In this document: piece by piece, positions 62,228-64,000 of the stretch | How the letters are laid out: each line of letters begins with the position of its first letter | How positions within the stretch are numbered: the first letter of the stretch is position 1 | Assembly: GCA_039027855.1 (NCBI GenBank) | Contig: JBCCJI010000002.1 | Span: 153,895 to 217,894 of the forward strand | From: Thermohalobaculum sp039027855 | GTDB taxonomy: Bacteria; Pseudomonadota; Alphaproteobacteria; Rhodobacterales; Rhodobacteraceae | Direction: 5' to 3' | DNA: 64,000 nt | Translations under genes and position numbers: made by a program | The notes under the pieces: model-generated | Told to the model about the DNA's origin: nothing | The model's input: the letters and a program-made list of their open reading frames with translations, nothing else | Databases searched by the model: none

Positions 62228-63601
62228 ATGACAGATCAGCCGACGAAAAAGGCGTTCATCAAGTCCTATGGCTGCCAGATGAACGTCTACGACGCCGAGC
62301 GGATGGCCGCACAGCTCGCCGCCGACGGCTATGCCCCCGCCGAGACGGCCGAGGAGGCCGATCTTGTCGTCCTCAACACCTGCCATATCCGCGAGAAGGC
62401 CGCCGAAAAGGTCTATTCCGAGCTTGGGCGCCTCAAGAACCTGCGCACGGAAAAGCGCGCCGGGGGCAAGGACCTGATCCTCGCCGTCGCCGGCTGCGTC
62501 GCACAGGCCGAGGGCGCAGAAATCGTGCGCCGCCAGCCCGCCGTCGATGTGGTCGTCGGCCCACAGGCCTATCACCGCCTGCCCGCCATGGTCGCCCGCG
62601 CCGCGCAGAAGCGCGGCACCGGGCGGCGCACGAACGGCACCGCAGAGGTCGACACCGACTTTCCCGAAGAGGACAAGTTCGACCACCTCGCGCCCGACAC
62701 GCAGGCCCGCCGCGCCCCGGCCGCCTTCCTGACGGTGCAGGAGGGTTGCGACAAGTTCTGCGCCTTCTGCGTCGTCCCATACACCCGCGGCGCCGAGGTC
62801 AGCCGACCGGCCGCCCGCATCCTCTCCGAGGCCCGCGCCCTCGTCGCCCGCGGCGTGCGCGAGATCACCCTGCTCGGGCAGAACGTCAACGCCTGGCATG
62901 GCAGGCCGGTCGAGGGCATGGGTGCGGGCCTCGGTGGGCTGATCCGTGAACTCGCCCGCATCGAGGGGCTGGCGCGCATCCGCTATACCACCTCGCATCC
63001 CAACGACATGGACGCTGGTCTGATCGCCGCCCATGCCGAGGTCGCAGAGTTGATGCCCTATCTCCACCTGCCCGTTCAGGCCGGCTCGGATCGCATCCTG
63101 AAGGCGATGAACCGCAAGCACACGGCCGCTAGCTACCGGGCACTGATCGGGCGCATCCGCGCCACCAAACCCGATCTCGCGCTGTCGGGCGATTTCATCG
63201 TCGGCTTCCCGGGCGAAAGCGCCGAGGATTTCGAGGAGACGCTCGGCCTCGTCGAGGATTTGGGCTACGCGCAGGCCTATAGCTTCAAGTATTCGCCCCG
63301 CCCCGGCACACCCGCGGCCGACAGCCTCGATCAGGTGCCCGAGGTCGAGAAGACCGCCCGCCTGACCCGGCTGCAAAGCCTGCTCAATGCGCAGCAGATC
63401 GCCTTCAATCGCTCGAAGCTCGGCACCGAGATGGAGGTCCTGATCGAGAAGCCTGGCCGCCGCGCGGGCCAGATGGTCGGCCGCTCGCCCTGGCTGCAAT
63501 CGGTGCACCTGGAGGCCCCGGCCGAGAGCCTCGGCACCATGGCCCGCGTCGTGATCACCGGCGCAGGCCCCAATTCCCTCGAAGCCCGCCTGATCGCCTG
63601 A
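62228..63601 (+). CDS. miaB: tRNA-2-methylthio-N6-dimethylallyladenosine synthase MiaB
   Basis: Radical-SAM methylthiotransferase modifying A37 of tRNAs reading U-starting codons, 457 residues. N-terminal cluster Cys residues are in SYGCQMN, NTCHIRE and VAGCVAQ; the radical-SAM cluster is CDKFCAFC; TRAM domain at the C-terminus (GTEMEVLIEKPG...VVITGAG). The start at 62228 gives MTDQPTKKAFIKSYGCQ; an ATG three codons earlier directly follows GGGG and is less likely. Stand-alone gene. Confidence 0.96.
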   Translation: MTDQPTKKAFIKSYGCQMNVYDAERMAAQLAADGYAPAETAEEADLVVLNTCHIREKAAEKVYSELGRLKNLRTEKRAGGKDLILAVAGCVAQAEGAEIVRRQPAVDVVVGPQAYHRLPAMVARAAQKRGTGRRTNGTAEVDTDFPEEDKFDHLAPDTQARRAPAAFLTVQEGCDKFCAFCVVPYTRGAEVSRPAARILSEARALVARGVREITLLGQNVNAWHGRPVEGMGAGLGGLIRELARIEGLARIRYTTSHPNDMDAGLIAAHAEVAELMPYLHLPVQAGSDRILKAMNRKHTAASYRALIGRIRATKPDLALSGDFIVGFPGESAEDFEETLGLVEDLGYAQAYSFKYSPRPGTPAADSLDQVPEVEKTARLTRLQSLLNAQQIAFNRSKLGTEMEVLIEKPGRRAGQMVGRSPWLQSVHLEAPAESLGTMARVVITGAGPNSLEARLIA

Positions 63602-63946
63602 GACCAGAACACCGCACCCGAAGAGCGAGCCAGGTCCGGGATCGCGGAACGCGATCGGCGGAGCCGGCCCGTCCTCGACGGGGCCTGCTCTTCGGTCACG
63701 CTCGGACAGAAGGCCCCTCGGCCTTCTGTCCAACTCAGTTTGCCATCGCAACGCCAGAACCGACGCTCTCGAACCGCCCCCCCCCTTGTCTGTTGGCGAA
63801 GTTGTAGTGTCGAGGTTGCGGCAGGGAGCGCGTCGCCCCTTTGGGTGGCGGCCCGTGCTGGAGCAAGGGCGCCTGCCGCATCGCTCTCGGCCTGAACAGG
63901 TGCTTGGGACGCGTGGCCCCGCATGACAGGGACAGGAGCCCTCACC
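63602..63946. other. 345-base gene-free region after miaB
   Basis: Contains repeat copy C (63631-63743), a run of nine C at 63777-63785, and the leader of the next gene. No gene or clear terminator for miaB is seen apart from the repeat's hairpin. Confidence 0.6.
63631..63743 (-). repeat. Dispersed intergenic repeat, copy C (partial)
   Basis: Same orientation as copy A. It shares GATCGCGGAACGCGA (63640-63654), GGAGCC..CCGTCCT(C/T)GACG, ACGCTCGG, and a hairpin with arms AGAAGGCC/GGCCTTCT (63708-63727) at the place of AGAAGCC/GGCTTCT in A and B. The outer inverted repeat of A and B is largely missing. Confidence 0.6.
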
Positions 63947-64000
63947 ATGCCGGACACCGTCATCGGGTGCGGTCTCGCGCGTGACTTCGCCGCCATCCAC
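63947..64000 (+). CDS. Start of an unknown gene, cut by window edge
   Basis: The last 18 codons of the window read MPDTVIGCGLARDFAAIH and are open to the edge. AGGAG lies nine bases before the ATG. Too little is present to name the product. Confidence 0.45.
   Translation, partial: MPDTVIGCGLARDFAAIH

Overview
The window reads as chromosomal DNA of a high-GC alphaproteobacterium, most likely a Rhodobacterales/Roseobacter-type member of the Rhodobacteraceae. The pointers are the divergent regB / senC-regA redox locus, the conserved run divL-like kinase, tsaE, amgK, murU, addB, addA, trxA, and the order ihfB, lapA, trpF, trpB ... trpA, accD, folC. A VPLPA-type PEP-CTERM protein and promoters close to the alphaproteobacterial CTTGAC-N17-CTATAT pattern fit this. 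No rRNA, tRNA, integrase, transposase or CRISPR array was recognised.

Positions 1-12.3 kb (minus strand) hold a cut cupin gene and a branched-chain-amino-acid-type (HAAT) ABC transporter: an acyl-CoA synthetase, a secreted protein, livG, a second secreted protein, livH, livM, livK, two very small membrane proteins, livF, and a PaaK-like ligase. The two CoA ligases at the ends suggest uptake plus CoA activation of an organic acid rather than of an amino acid. A SHOCT-domain membrane gene on the opposite strand splits livH from livM, and the livM-livK spacer is packed with GTGGGG/CCCCAC hairpin repeats.

Positions 12.9-22.1 kb hold hsp20, a trypsin-like protease coupled to glcF, the glycolate oxidase genes glcD-glcE-(unknown)-glcF preceded by two IclR-like palindromes, and ptsP with an 11-bp tandem array starting on its stop codon.

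Positions 22.5-31.0 kb hold a SorA-like molybdenum sulfite dehydrogenase with a cytochrome c, a membrane protein, a lone Anbu-type proteasome homologue, a hybrid histidine kinase whose sensor looks like the copper-binding ethylene-receptor domain, and then regA, senC and regB.

Positions 31.1-43.3 kb form the divL-like to trxA run. Five consecutive genes from tsaE to addA overlap by 4-8 bases. It links an N6-threonylcarbamoyladenosine tRNA factor, peptidoglycan-sugar recycling (AmgK/MurU) and AddAB recombination repair, and ends in a clear rho-independent terminator.

Positions 43.3-55.4 kb (mostly minus) hold folC, accD, a VPLPA-CTERM protein, trpA, a DUF2158-like protein with an RGG tail, a 76-residue orphan, trpB, trpF, a LapA-domain protein, ihfB, a secreted protein, a SppA-type protease and rpsA with a good promoter and terminator.

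Positions 55.6-64 kb hold a thiamine-diphosphate enzyme, apt, a tiny peptidoglycan-binding protein, mtnP, a MafI-like orphan, a flavin-reductase-like protein, a GNAT protein, a mucR-type regulator with incomplete zinc ligands, miaB and the first codons of an unknown gene. A roughly 110-215-bp intergenic repeat occurs three times (near 2.0, 12.7 and 63.7 kb). The most interesting single gene is the ethylene-receptor-like hybrid kinase at 26.2-28.0 kb.
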